Assembly (NCBI GenBank): GCA_964616405.1
Contig: CAZTRE010000032.1
Span: forward strand, 1 to 12,645
Direction of reading: 5' to 3'
DNA: 12,645 nucleotides
DNA from: JAEDES01 sp964616405
Lineage (GTDB): Bacteria; Bacillota_I; Bacilli_A; RF39; UBA660
The notes below the pieces were generated by a model. It saw nothing but the letters and a program-made list of their open reading frames with translations, had not been told where the DNA came from and ran no database searches. Below are positions 7,384-12,645 of the stretch, piece by piece; positions within the stretch are counted from its first letter, which is position 1, and every line of letters begins with the position of its first letter. The translations under genes and the position numbers were made by a program.

Positions 7384-7412
7384 ATTATAAATTATTTAGC
7401 GAAAAAAGTAAA
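7384..7412 (-). promoter_or_regulatory. Promoter of the tiny minus-strand membrane peptide gene
   Basis: Read on the minus strand, TTTACT (7412-7407) is followed by a 17-base spacer and a perfect TATAAT (7389-7384). The ribosome binding site begins about eight bases further on. Spacing is ideal and the -10 is consensus, which strengthens the case that the 28-codon frame is real. Confidence 0.6.
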
Positions 7413-7470
7413 ATGAATTAAAGAATTAATGGATGGTGTTTCGAATATTATTTAGTGGTGAGGCGAAGAA

Positions 7471-8061
7471 ATGAATAAAGAAATTATTAAGACAAAAAAA
7501 TTATTATTAGTTTTACTAGGAATTGTAGCTTTAGGATTTATTTTGGGAATATTATTTATTAGTATTTTAAGCGTAGAGAATAAGGAATTGATTAAGGACA
7601 GTATTGTTAATTATTTTGAGACGGTGAATACTGGAAAAATAAACTATGGAGTTAATATATTTAAAGAGATAGGTACTAATTTGGGATTAAGTATTATTAT
7701 TTGGCTAATTGGCATCTCAATTATTGGAGTTTTTATTGTCGGCGGGATTATCTTCTTTAAAAGTTTTTTGGTGGGATTTAGCTTTTCTAGTATTGTTTAT
7801 ACGTTTGGATTTAAGGGAATACTTTTGGCACTTATTTATATTGTACCGGAGATTATTTCTTTATTTATAATGTTTGTTTTGGTGTATTATGCGATTAGTT
7901 TTTCGGTAATACTATTTAATTATTTGTTTAGAAAGAAGGAAATAGTTAGAACTTTAATTGTGAGAAGATATACTAAGGTTTTAGTGATTGTTATAGTGGG
8001 GGTTATTTTAAATGGTTTATTGAAAGAAGCGGTTATTCCTAATATTCTTAAATTGTTTTAA
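7471..8061 (+). CDS. spoIIM: SpoIIM-family integral membrane protein
   Basis: This 196-aa, very hydrophobic protein resembles stage II sporulation protein M. The first helix is at about residues 11-33, an extracytoplasmic stretch of about 40 residues follows, and then a helix pair with NLGLSIIIWLIGISIIGVF (70-88). The most recognisable block is KSFLVGFSFSSIVYTFGFKG (97-116), followed by further helices with a proline in the middle and a last helix at about 168-186. Length is slightly under the usual 200-215. In endospore formers SpoIIM acts with SpoIID and SpoIIP in peptidoglycan degradation during engulfment. The family is also found in non-sporulating bacteria, so this gene alone does not prove sporulation. 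GGTGAGG (7457-7463) lies seven bases before ATG. It is divergent from the tiny peptide gene and 46 bases upstream of mnmA. Confidence 0.8.
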   Translation: MNKEIIKTKKLLLVLLGIVALGFILGILFISILSVENKELIKDSIVNYFETVNTGKINYGVNIFKEIGTNLGLSIIIWLIGISIIGVFIVGGIIFFKSFLVGFSFSSIVYTFGFKGILLALIYIVPEIISLFIMFVLVYYAISFSVILFNYLFRKKEIVRTLIVRRYTKVLVIVIVGVILNGLLKEAVIPNILKLF

Positions 8062-8062
8062 C

Positions 8063-8091
8063 TTTAAAAAATACTAATTTTAGTGTATACT
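8063..8091 (+). promoter_or_regulatory. Possible mnmA promoter
   Basis: TTTAAA (8063-8068) and TATACT (8086-8091) are 17 bases apart, and the -10 lies only 16 bases before the mnmA ATG. The leader would be about ten bases, just covering GGTGAT. No terminator separates spoIIM from mnmA, so readthrough may also supply mnmA. Confidence 0.35.
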
Positions 8092-8107
8092 TTAGTTGGT
8101 GATTTAT

Positions 8108-9142
8108 ATGGAAAAGGTTATTGGTTTAGGAATGAGCGGGGGAGTTGATTCTTCTGTTGCTGCTTATTTATTAAAAGAACAAGGCTATAAGGTTATTGGT
8201 ATAACAATGATTCTTATTGATGGAGAAAAAACTGCTGATGCGATTAGTTCAGCTAAAGATGTTTGTGAAAGGTTGAAAATAGAACATCATACTATAGATT
8301 TACGTGATAAGTTTAGAAAAATTGTTATCGATAACTTCATTAATGCATATAAAAATGGTACTACTCCTAATCCGTGTTGTGTTTGTAATAAATATTTTAA
8401 GTTTGGACTTTTTTATGAAGAAGCAGCCAAACTAGGCTGTAATTATATTGCGACAGGACATTATGCCCGTATAAGAGACGGAAGGCTATATAAGTCAATG
8501 GCACTTGAAAAAGATCAATCTTATTTTTTGTGGGGCGTTGATAAAGAGGTATTAAAACATGTGGTAATGCCACTAGAAAGTTATACTAATAAAGATGAAA
8601 TTAGAGAGATTGCTAGTAAGATAGGCTTAAGTGTTTCTGATAAAAAAGATAGTCAAGAAGTTTGCTTTATTCCTGATGATGATTATAAGAATTTTTTAGA
8701 TAATAATATGAATGATATTCAAAAAAGTGGTGACGTTTGCTTAGAATCTGGTGAAGTGCTTGGTGAGCATCAAGGTTTTGCTTATTATACAATTGGACAA
8801 CGAAAAGGATTAAATATTAGTTATAGTGAACCTTTATATGTTATTAAATTGGATACTGATAATAATAAATTAATTGTTGGACCAAATAGTAGTTTATTTA
8901 AGAGGCGTTTTATTGCAAAAGATGTTAATTTATTAGTTGATAAAATTGAAGGTGAGGTATTTGCAAAAGTACGTTCTCGAGGTTTTACTAAAAGGTGTAA
9001 TGTTACAATGCTAGATAACAATAAAATGATGGTTGAATTTGCTGAGGCAGAACGAGCTATTACTTTAGGCCAATCAGTAGTTTTATATGATAGTAGTGAT
9101 TGCTGCTTAGGTGGAGGAATTATTGATGAGGTCCTTGAATAG
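8108..9142 (+). CDS. mnmA: tRNA-specific 2-thiouridylase MnmA
   Basis: This 344-aa enzyme places the 2-thio group on U34 of Lys, Glu and Gln tRNAs, using ATP to adenylate the base and sulfur relayed from a cysteine desulfurase. The PP-loop SGGVDSS is at residues 10-16. The first catalytic cysteine is in TPNPCCVCN, with Cys93 matching the E. coli Cys102 position. The second is Cys186 in SQEVCFIPD. YYTIGQRKGL and the ending RAITLGQSVVLYDSSDCCLGGG mark the C-terminal beta-barrel, so the gene is complete. It is a little short of the usual 355-370 because the segment after the PP-loop (about residues 35-55) is compact. The frame is open back to a TTG at 8096, but ATG 8108, preceded by GGTGAT, gives the standard N-terminus. 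Its 3' end overlaps the convergent gene by 23 bases. Confidence 0.95.
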   Translation: MEKVIGLGMSGGVDSSVAAYLLKEQGYKVIGITMILIDGEKTADAISSAKDVCERLKIEHHTIDLRDKFRKIVIDNFINAYKNGTTPNPCCVCNKYFKFGLFYEEAAKLGCNYIATGHYARIRDGRLYKSMALEKDQSYFLWGVDKEVLKHVVMPLESYTNKDEIREIASKIGLSVSDKKDSQEVCFIPDDDYKNFLDNNMNDIQKSGDVCLESGEVLGEHQGFAYYTIGQRKGLNISYSEPLYVIKLDTDNNKLIVGPNSSLFKRRFIAKDVNLLVDKIEGEVFAKVRSRGFTKRCNVTMLDNNKMMVEFAEAERAITLGQSVVLYDSSDCCLGGGIIDEVLE

Positions 9143-10157
9143 ATTGAAACGTTTTTTGAAACGTTTTTTTATCTGGTAAAGAAAAATATTCTACAACTTC
9201 ACTTATCCATTGATCGGATGGTTGCTCAATAAACTTTATTTTCTTTTGTTTAGCTAGTAAATAGCCAATTTCAAATGCAACTGTATTGCCAATATAGCCG
9301 GATTCATCACATACGATTATTTCTTCTGATTTTAAACATTTTTCGATGAAGTCACGCTCTATTATAATGGGGCTGTTGCTAATGTCATCTTCAAAAATAA
9401 CAAAGCCGTTTTCATCGGTTTTAACATTTGAAAGTAATGGCCCTAAAATTTTATATCCATATGCTTCTTTTTGCTTGGCTACTTCTTGGATGGCTTGTAA
9501 CTGTTTTCTTAGGCTTCCTAATAGAGAAATTGTTTTATCTTCAACGTCTTGTGTTTGGGCATTCAGATTAAATTCTATATTTCTAGCAACGCCAAAGTTA
9601 CCTTTAGAATCGACTTTTTTTAATAAATATGGATAAGCCATTGTTCTAATAAAGTCTAAGGGAAATTGTACAATTTCGTTACAACCATTGTTTTTCTTTA
9701 AAATTGATGCCATTAACCATTCGGATTTATCTATGTCGTTCCAGAAGAATATTTCTTGTTCTAATGCCATTAGATATCCTAATATGAACATAGTATATTT
9801 ATCTAAATTATTATCTGCATTGCATACATATATGGCATCACTTTTGATACAATTATTTATTTGTTCAATCATGTCTTGTGAGGATAGATTAGGTAGAGAT
9901 GATGTATTTGCTAAATTATTTTTATGAAATATTTGTCTTAATGTTTCATCATCAATTAATATAGGCTCTCTTGTACCTAGGTAATAGGCGATATTTTTTA
10001 ATGAATTATCTATTTTGCTATCTTTTATTTTGTATTTATCATAGTAATAAGAGTTAACGTTTTGGGACTGAAATAGGTAAAACATAAAATTCATATCATA
10101 AATGTTATTTCCTAATAAAGCAAAATCAAAATAATTATCTGATGGATACTTCCGCAT
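9120..10157 (-). CDS. Two-domain protein related to nucleoside 2-deoxyribosyltransferases, function unknown
   Basis: This 345-aa soluble protein appears to consist of two related Rossmann-like halves. In the C-terminal half, SEEIIVCDESGYIGNTVAFEIGYLL begins around residue 277. This matches the core of nucleoside 2-deoxyribosyltransferase-like proteins, where a glutamate in a GTxxEIGYA motif is catalytic; Glu296 would be that residue. The N-terminal half repeats the pattern, with IKSDAIYVCN (104-113) then YTMFILGYLMALEQEIFFW (121-139), but Ile125 occupies the Glu position, so that half is probably inactive. A linker with a helical, Gln-rich stretch (about 205-232) joins them. GTG at 10166 overlaps the ribosome binding site AGAGGTG (10170-10164), so ATG at 10157, six bases after it, is the start. 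No partner gene is adjacent on this strand. The superfamily call is from motifs only. Confidence 0.7.
   Translation of the reverse strand: MRKYPSDNYFDFALLGNNIYDMNFMFYLFQSQNVNSYYYDKYKIKDSKIDNSLKNIAYYLGTREPILIDDETLRQIFHKNNLANTSSLPNLSSQDMIEQINNCIKSDAIYVCNADNNLDKYTMFILGYLMALEQEIFFWNDIDKSEWLMASILKKNNGCNEIVQFPLDFIRTMAYPYLLKKVDSKGNFGVARNIEFNLNAQTQDVEDKTISLLGSLRKQLQAIQEVAKQKEAYGYKILGPLLSNVKTDENGFVIFEDDISNSPIIIERDFIEKCLKSEEIIVCDESGYIGNTVAFEIGYLLAKQKKIKFIEQPSDQWISEVVEYFSLPDKKTFQKTFQSIQGPHQ
9147..9170 (+). terminator. mnmA terminator lying inside the convergent gene
   Basis: Two copies of the self-complementary 8-mer AAACGTTT (9147-9154 and 9159-9166), separated by TTTG, form an 8-base stem followed by T to 9170. 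It starts five bases after the mnmA stop. On the other strand the same bases encode the repeated Lys-Thr-Phe-Gln near the C-terminus of the minus-strand protein. Confidence 0.65.
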
Positions 10158-10179
10158 ATGTAACACCTCTTGTTTTTAT

Positions 10180-10208
10180 ATTATATATAATTATGTAGAT
10201 AAAATAAA
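10180..10208 (-). promoter_or_regulatory. Candidate promoter of the minus-strand two-domain gene
   Basis: On the minus strand, TATAAT (10185-10180) lies ten bases before the ribosome binding site AGAGGTG. The -35 at 17-base spacing is the poor TTTATT (10208-10203). Directly upstream is the perfect palindrome TTAAATT-G-AATTTAA (10212-10226). The region is very AT-rich, so chance matches are likely. Confidence 0.35.
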
Positions 10209-10285
10209 TGGTTAAATTGAATTTAATAGTTTGTTGATATTACTAGGTTTTAATTTTTTATAAACAAAATGGTGTCAATTTACAC

Positions 10286-10314
10286 TTGATTATTTACAGG
10301 TAAATGTCTATAAT
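10286..10314 (+). promoter_or_regulatory. Promoter of the HTH-regulator operon with a palindrome in its spacer
   Basis: TTGATT (10286-10291) and TATAAT (10309-10314) are 17 bases apart. The spacer contains ATTTAC-AG-GTAAAT (10292-10305), a perfect inverted repeat with 6-base arms, and a second TTTACA occurs at 10279-10284. The position between -35 and -10 is typical of a repressor site, and the first gene encodes a DNA-binding protein, so autoregulation is plausible. The ribosome binding site AGGAGGG follows at 10320-10326. Confidence 0.65.
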
Positions 10315-10334
10315 TATTTTAGGAGGGTAATTAT

Positions 10335-11102
10335 ATGAAAGAATTAAATGTAGTACTAACGGAACTTGGTATTAGTAAGGTGCGTTTAGCAAAGTATTTG
10401 GGAGTATCTAGACAAATGCTATATAACTATTTAAGTATTGATGATATTAATAATTGGCCTAAAGAAAAAGCTGCAAAAGTATTAAGTTTATTAAATATAG
10501 AAAATATTGATGCTTTAAAGGATTTAAAGATTACAGGAGAATATATTATTGAAGTTGAGGGAAGACTTAATGAGGGCGTAAAAGATGCTTCTAGTAAAGA
10601 GGTAATTGCTGATTTAAAGGGATTTAATAAGAAAGAACAAGAATTACTTTCTGATATTATTAATCTTTTAAAAGAAAAGTTGGTTGCGGATAAAACAAAG
10701 GATACTTATAATACATATTTATATTTATTCCACTTTTTACAATCAATGGGTACGACTGAAGAATTAAAATATATTTTAGCGTATATGTCTAAATCTTTGG
10801 GATTTACCGATCCACTTGAATTTGTTTTTAACAAAGACAAACAATTTATTTTTGAAAGTATTTTATTTAGCGCTATGACTTTATATAATAATGGAGGAGC
10901 TTCTAAGAGTAGATTGAGTGCTTCTCATCAAAGATTTGTTCAAGATATTGAACATAAAAATGAAGAAAAACTATCTCGTACTCAGGAGCTTAATACAGCT
11001 AAAGTTCAGGCGTTAAAAGAACTTGGCTATACTGAAATAAATGAAGATAATGCAAAAGAAGTATTAGAAAAGATTGCGGAAATTCAATCTAGAAAAGTAT
11101 AA
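10335..11102 (+). CDS. Helix-turn-helix (XRE-like) DNA-binding protein
   Basis: This 255-aa protein has an N-terminal XRE/Cro-type helix-turn-helix at about residues 5-55. It contains SKVRLAKYLGVSRQMLYNYL, with the conserved recognition-helix pattern GVSRQxLYNYL. The remaining 200 residues are largely helical and charged. A long amphipathic region at about 205-255 (QDIEHKNEEKLSRTQELNTAK and on) is likely to be a coiled coil. I do not recognise a sensor domain, and no membrane helix is present. AGGAGGG lies eight bases before the ATG. The following zinc-ribbon gene starts only ten bases after the stop, so the regulator is co-expressed with the membrane proteins and may control them. A promoter palindrome suggests autorepression (inference). 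Confidence 0.82.
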   Translation: MKELNVVLTELGISKVRLAKYLGVSRQMLYNYLSIDDINNWPKEKAAKVLSLLNIENIDALKDLKITGEYIIEVEGRLNEGVKDASSKEVIADLKGFNKKEQELLSDIINLLKEKLVADKTKDTYNTYLYLFHFLQSMGTTEELKYILAYMSKSLGFTDPLEFVFNKDKQFIFESILFSAMTLYNNGGASKSRLSASHQRFVQDIEHKNEEKLSRTQELNTAKVQALKELGYTEINEDNAKEVLEKIAEIQSRKV

Positions 11103-11112
11103 AGAGGTATAT

Positions 11113-11517
11113 ATGAATAAATTTTGTGGTAATTGTGGATCTCAATTAGTTAATGGGGTATGTGTTTATTGTCAAAATAATAATGTTAATCCTCAACAAT
11201 CAATTGATCAGGTGGCTCAGCCTACATTGATGGGTACTGAAAGCCTTAATTTAGACGGTAATAAACCAGCTATTGATCCAGTTATTAATAAGTCTGCTTC
11301 TAATAAAGGAATTATAGGAATCATTTTAGGAATTGTAGCTTTCTTTGTGTTTGGGTATTTGTCTTTTATTGGATTGTCACTTTCAATTACTGGTTTAAAT
11401 GAAGCGAAAAATAATGGAGGGGGTTCTGGCAAGACTTTGTCTATTATAGGTATTGTTGTGTGCAGCGTTGATGTTGCATTCATAATTTTAGGAATTATAA
11501 TGAAAATTGTTGGCTAG
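11113..11517 (+). CDS. Zinc-ribbon membrane protein with a DUF4190-like domain (first copy)
   Basis: This 134-aa protein opens with a zinc ribbon: CGNC (Cys5, Cys8) and CVYC (Cys17, Cys20), four cysteines that would bind one zinc. A polar linker rich in Asn, Gln and Ser follows (21-64). Two hydrophobic stretches (about 66-94 and 109-131) are separated by a glycine-rich loop, NNGGGSGKTLS. The arrangement G-I-x-L-G-I ... S-I-T-G-L-N-E-A ... G-K-x-L-S-I-I-G-I is that of DUF4190-type two-helix membrane domains. The frame is open upstream to 11074, but the ATG at 11113, with AGAGGT just before it and immediately preceding the zinc ribbon, is the logical start. The neighbouring gene is a paralogue in layout. 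The function of this family is not established; the ribbon is probably cytoplasmic. Confidence 0.8.
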   Translation: MNKFCGNCGSQLVNGVCVYCQNNNVNPQQSIDQVAQPTLMGTESLNLDGNKPAIDPVINKSASNKGIIGIILGIVAFFVFGYLSFIGLSLSITGLNEAKNNGGGSGKTLSIIGIVVCSVDVAFIILGIIMKIVG

Positions 11518-11538
11518 TTTTGAAATGGAGTGATATAT

Positions 11539-11928
11539 ATGGCTAGATTTTGTCCGAGCTGTGGTCAAGAAATTACTGAAGAAGGAACGTTTTGCATTAA
11601 TTGCGGTTATAATTTAAATCAAAATAATTACAATAACCAAAACAGTTTTAATTATAATACAAGTGGTGAAAATTTTAATCAGAGTATAAGTAATGAATAC
11701 AATAATGCTATGGCAATTACGGGATTTGTGCTTGGTATTTTATCTATATTATGTTGTTGCTTTTTTACAGGGTTATCTGTTGCGGGACTTATTTTTTCTA
11801 TAATAGGGTTAAGTAATGCTGATAGTCATAATGGAAAGGGCAAGGGTTTAGCAATTACTGGTATTGTTCTTAATGGTATTGGTATATTCTTTCTTATTAT
11901 ATATTCTGTTATGCTTTTGTTTCTATAA
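11539..11928 (+). CDS. Zinc-ribbon membrane protein with a DUF4190-like domain (second copy)
   Basis: This 129-aa protein has the same plan as the gene before it, with clearer family motifs. The zinc ribbon is CPSC (Cys5, Cys8) plus CINC (Cys19, Cys22) in the classic FCPxCG...FCxNCG form. An Asn/Tyr-rich low-complexity linker (about 27-55) leads to a DUF4190-like two-helix domain (57-91 and 104-127), with AITGFVLGILSIL, SIIGL and GKGLAITGIVLNG. Three consecutive cysteines (72-74) lie inside the first helix, which is unusual and may mark lipid or metal contact. GTG at 11530 overlaps the ribosome binding site, so ATG 11539, eight bases after GGAG (11527-11530), is chosen. It lies 21 bases after the first copy with no terminator between, and a strong hairpin follows. 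Confidence 0.85.
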   Translation: MARFCPSCGQEITEEGTFCINCGYNLNQNNYNNQNSFNYNTSGENFNQSISNEYNNAMAITGFVLGILSILCCCFFTGLSVAGLIFSIIGLSNADSHNGKGKGLAITGIVLNGIGIFFLIIYSVMLLFL

Positions 11929-11933
11929 TAAAT

Positions 11934-11959
11934 GAAGTATGAATTATCATACTTTTTTT
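11934..11959 (+). terminator. Terminator after the second zinc-ribbon gene
   Basis: AAGTATGA (11935-11942), loop ATTA, and TCATACTT (11947-11954) form a perfect 8-base stem that runs into seven T (11953-11959). It lies between the second zinc-ribbon gene and the DUF2752 gene and leaves only about 17 bases before that start codon. Confidence 0.82.
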
Positions 11960-11976
11960 CTGTGGAGTGATGATTG

Positions 11977-12282
11977 ATGAAAACTGGTTGTTGGTTTAGA
12001 GAAAATTTTGGGCTTTATTGTGCTGGGTGTGGGGGAACTAGAATGGTAAAGGCTCTTTTAAGACTTGATTTTTATCAGGCGTTTAGATATAATCCATTAG
12101 TCTTTGTTTTGCTAGTTTTAATCGGTATTTGGGCATGTTTTAATATTTATAGATTAATTATACATAAAAAGATATATTGGCCTTCAGAAAGAGTCTGGAT
12201 TATATTTGCGGGGATTGTAATTTTATATATGATAATGAGGAATATTCCTTTATTTGATTTTTTAATTCCTACCAATGTATGA
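11977..12282 (+). CDS. DUF2752 family membrane protein
   Basis: This 101-aa protein carries the DUF2752 hallmark: YCAGCGGTRMVKALLRLDF starting at residue 14, followed by YQAFRYNPL (33-41). The usual motif is CPxCGxTRA; here Ala replaces the Pro. Two transmembrane helices follow (about 41-61 and 73-90). Many family members have another hydrophobic segment before the CxxC motif; this protein starts almost at the motif (CWFRENFG). It is a short form, not an obvious truncation, since a ribosome binding site (GGAG, 11964-11967) and start codon sit just upstream. TTG at 11974 is an alternative start. The role of DUF2752 is unknown; members often occur near zinc-ribbon and DUF4190 membrane proteins, as here. 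The terminator just upstream means expression depends on readthrough or an unseen promoter. Confidence 0.85.
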   Translation: MKTGCWFRENFGLYCAGCGGTRMVKALLRLDFYQAFRYNPLVFVLLVLIGIWACFNIYRLIIHKKIYWPSERVWIIFAGIVILYMIMRNIPLFDFLIPTNV

Positions 12283-12328
12283 CAAAATTTAGATAGAGTA
12301 GGGTGACTAGTAATATTTGCTTTTATAA

Positions 12329-12367
12329 AAAACAAGTGATATTTATATTAAATACAGCACTTGTTTT
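12329..12367 (+). terminator. Terminator after the DUF2752 gene
   Basis: AAAACAAGTG (12329-12338) and CACTTGTTTT (12358-12367) are perfect 10-base complements. The 19-base loop can form an inner stem (ATTTA/TAAAT). The right arm ends in TTTT and T/A-rich sequence. It marks the end of the rightmost gene group. Confidence 0.78.
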
Positions 12368-12645
12368 ATTATTTATTAATTTGTTAGAGATTAAAGAATT
12401 TATTTTGATATGGCAAGTAAGTTTAATATTAATAATTATAGTGATAGTTATTTAATAATTGTAGGAAATTTTTTAAAATTTTATTAATTATAAATATAAT
12501 ATATAGAGCTTTAGATTGATTAAAAATAAATGAAAAAAATGCAGTTTTGTTTATTAATTAATTAATTAATCATTTTATTAACTTCCTATAATTGATATTA
12601 TGTTAACTTCTATATATGCATTTATTGTTTTTTCAATATATTATT
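12368..12645. other. AT-rich region without a supportable gene
   Basis: These 278 bases are almost entirely A and T. No frame of meaningful length with a ribosome binding site was found on either strand. The stretch contains a tandem TTAA repeat (12554-12570) and two copies of TTAACTTC followed by TATA (12578-12590 and 12603-12614), 25 bases apart. It may be the upstream region of a gene beyond the window edge. Confidence 0.6.
12553..12570. repeat. Short tandem repeat of ATTA/TTAA
   Basis: Four and a half uninterrupted copies of ATTA run from 12553 to 12570. The unit is self-complementary, so the tract is also a palindrome. Such tracts arise easily in AT-rich DNA by slippage, and no function can be claimed. 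Confidence 0.6.

Noticed and set aside
9346..9927. Two plus-strand open frames of 96 and 79 codons
   Set aside because: Both are antisense to the minus-strand NDT-like gene, lack ribosome binding sites and have no family features.
11217..11483. 88-codon minus-strand frame over the first zinc-ribbon gene
   Set aside because: It is antisense to a gene with clear zinc-ribbon and membrane motifs and has no start signals of its own.
12530..12566. Short plus-strand frame beginning ATGAAAAAAATG (11 codons) as a possible leader peptide
   Set aside because: It has no ribosome binding site, and the coding potential is just the AT-rich background.
1..12645. Reassigned genetic code (TGA as Trp), considered because of the AT-richness
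   Set aside because: TGG is used for conserved tryptophans, and TGA ends both the DinB-like tail and the DUF2752 gene at the expected positions.
1..12645. CRISPR array, tRNA, IS element or phage module
   Set aside because: No regularly spaced repeats, cloverleaf candidates, transposase or integrase motifs, or terminal inverted repeats with target duplications were seen on either strand.

Overview
The window is strongly AT-rich, with tightly packed genes, GGAGG-type ribosome binding sites, short intergenic hairpins followed by T-runs, and TTGACA/TATAAT-like promoters. TGG encodes Trp, and TGA ends at least two genes (the partial gene at the left edge and the DUF2752 gene), so the genetic code is the standard bacterial one. 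The protein families (YolD-like, SpoIIM, MnmA, TetR plus paired ABC exporters, DUF2752, zinc-ribbon/DUF4190-like proteins) indicate a low-GC Firmicute (Bacillota), probably an uncultured Bacilli or Clostridia lineage. I cannot place it more precisely. No tRNA, rRNA, IS element, integrase, phage gene or CRISPR array is visible. It reads as chromosomal backbone with a few lineage-specific genes.

Layout. (1) 1-540: the last 39 codons of a Y-family (DinB/UmuC-like) DNA polymerase overlap by 4 bases a YolD-like gene, a familiar SOS/translesion pair. (2) 579-5192: a self-contained drug-efflux-type operon. A promoter whose spacer holds a palindromic operator precedes a TetR regulator and two half-transporter ABC exporter genes; a terminator overlaps the last stop codon. 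The ABC pair has the asymmetric nucleotide-binding sites of TM287/288-type heterodimers. The second subunit carries a roughly 150-residue extracytoplasmic insertion. (3) 5206-6795: a single-pass membrane protein of unknown function and a small YqgX-type metallo-beta-lactamase hydrolase, probably co-transcribed. (4) 6844-7250: a 100-aa unknown protein built from two similar halves, facing a very small minus-strand gene (7277-7363) for a 28-aa hydrophobic peptide with its own promoter and ribosome binding site. They share a bidirectional terminator. (5) 7471-9170: a SpoIIM-family membrane protein, then mnmA (tRNA 2-thiouridine synthase). (6) 9120-10157, minus strand: a two-domain protein related to nucleoside 2-deoxyribosyltransferases, convergent with and overlapping mnmA. 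(7) 10286-12367: a helix-turn-helix regulator with a palindrome in its promoter, two zinc-ribbon/DUF4190-like membrane proteins, a terminator, and a DUF2752 membrane protein. (8) 12368-12645: AT-rich sequence without a supportable gene.

The best candidates for undescribed biology are the tiny minus-strand membrane peptide, the duplicated-domain protein with one half lacking the putative catalytic glutamate, the duplicated 100-aa protein, and the regulator plus zinc-ribbon/DUF2752 membrane cluster. I do not see a complete, clearly novel multi-gene defence or mobile system here.
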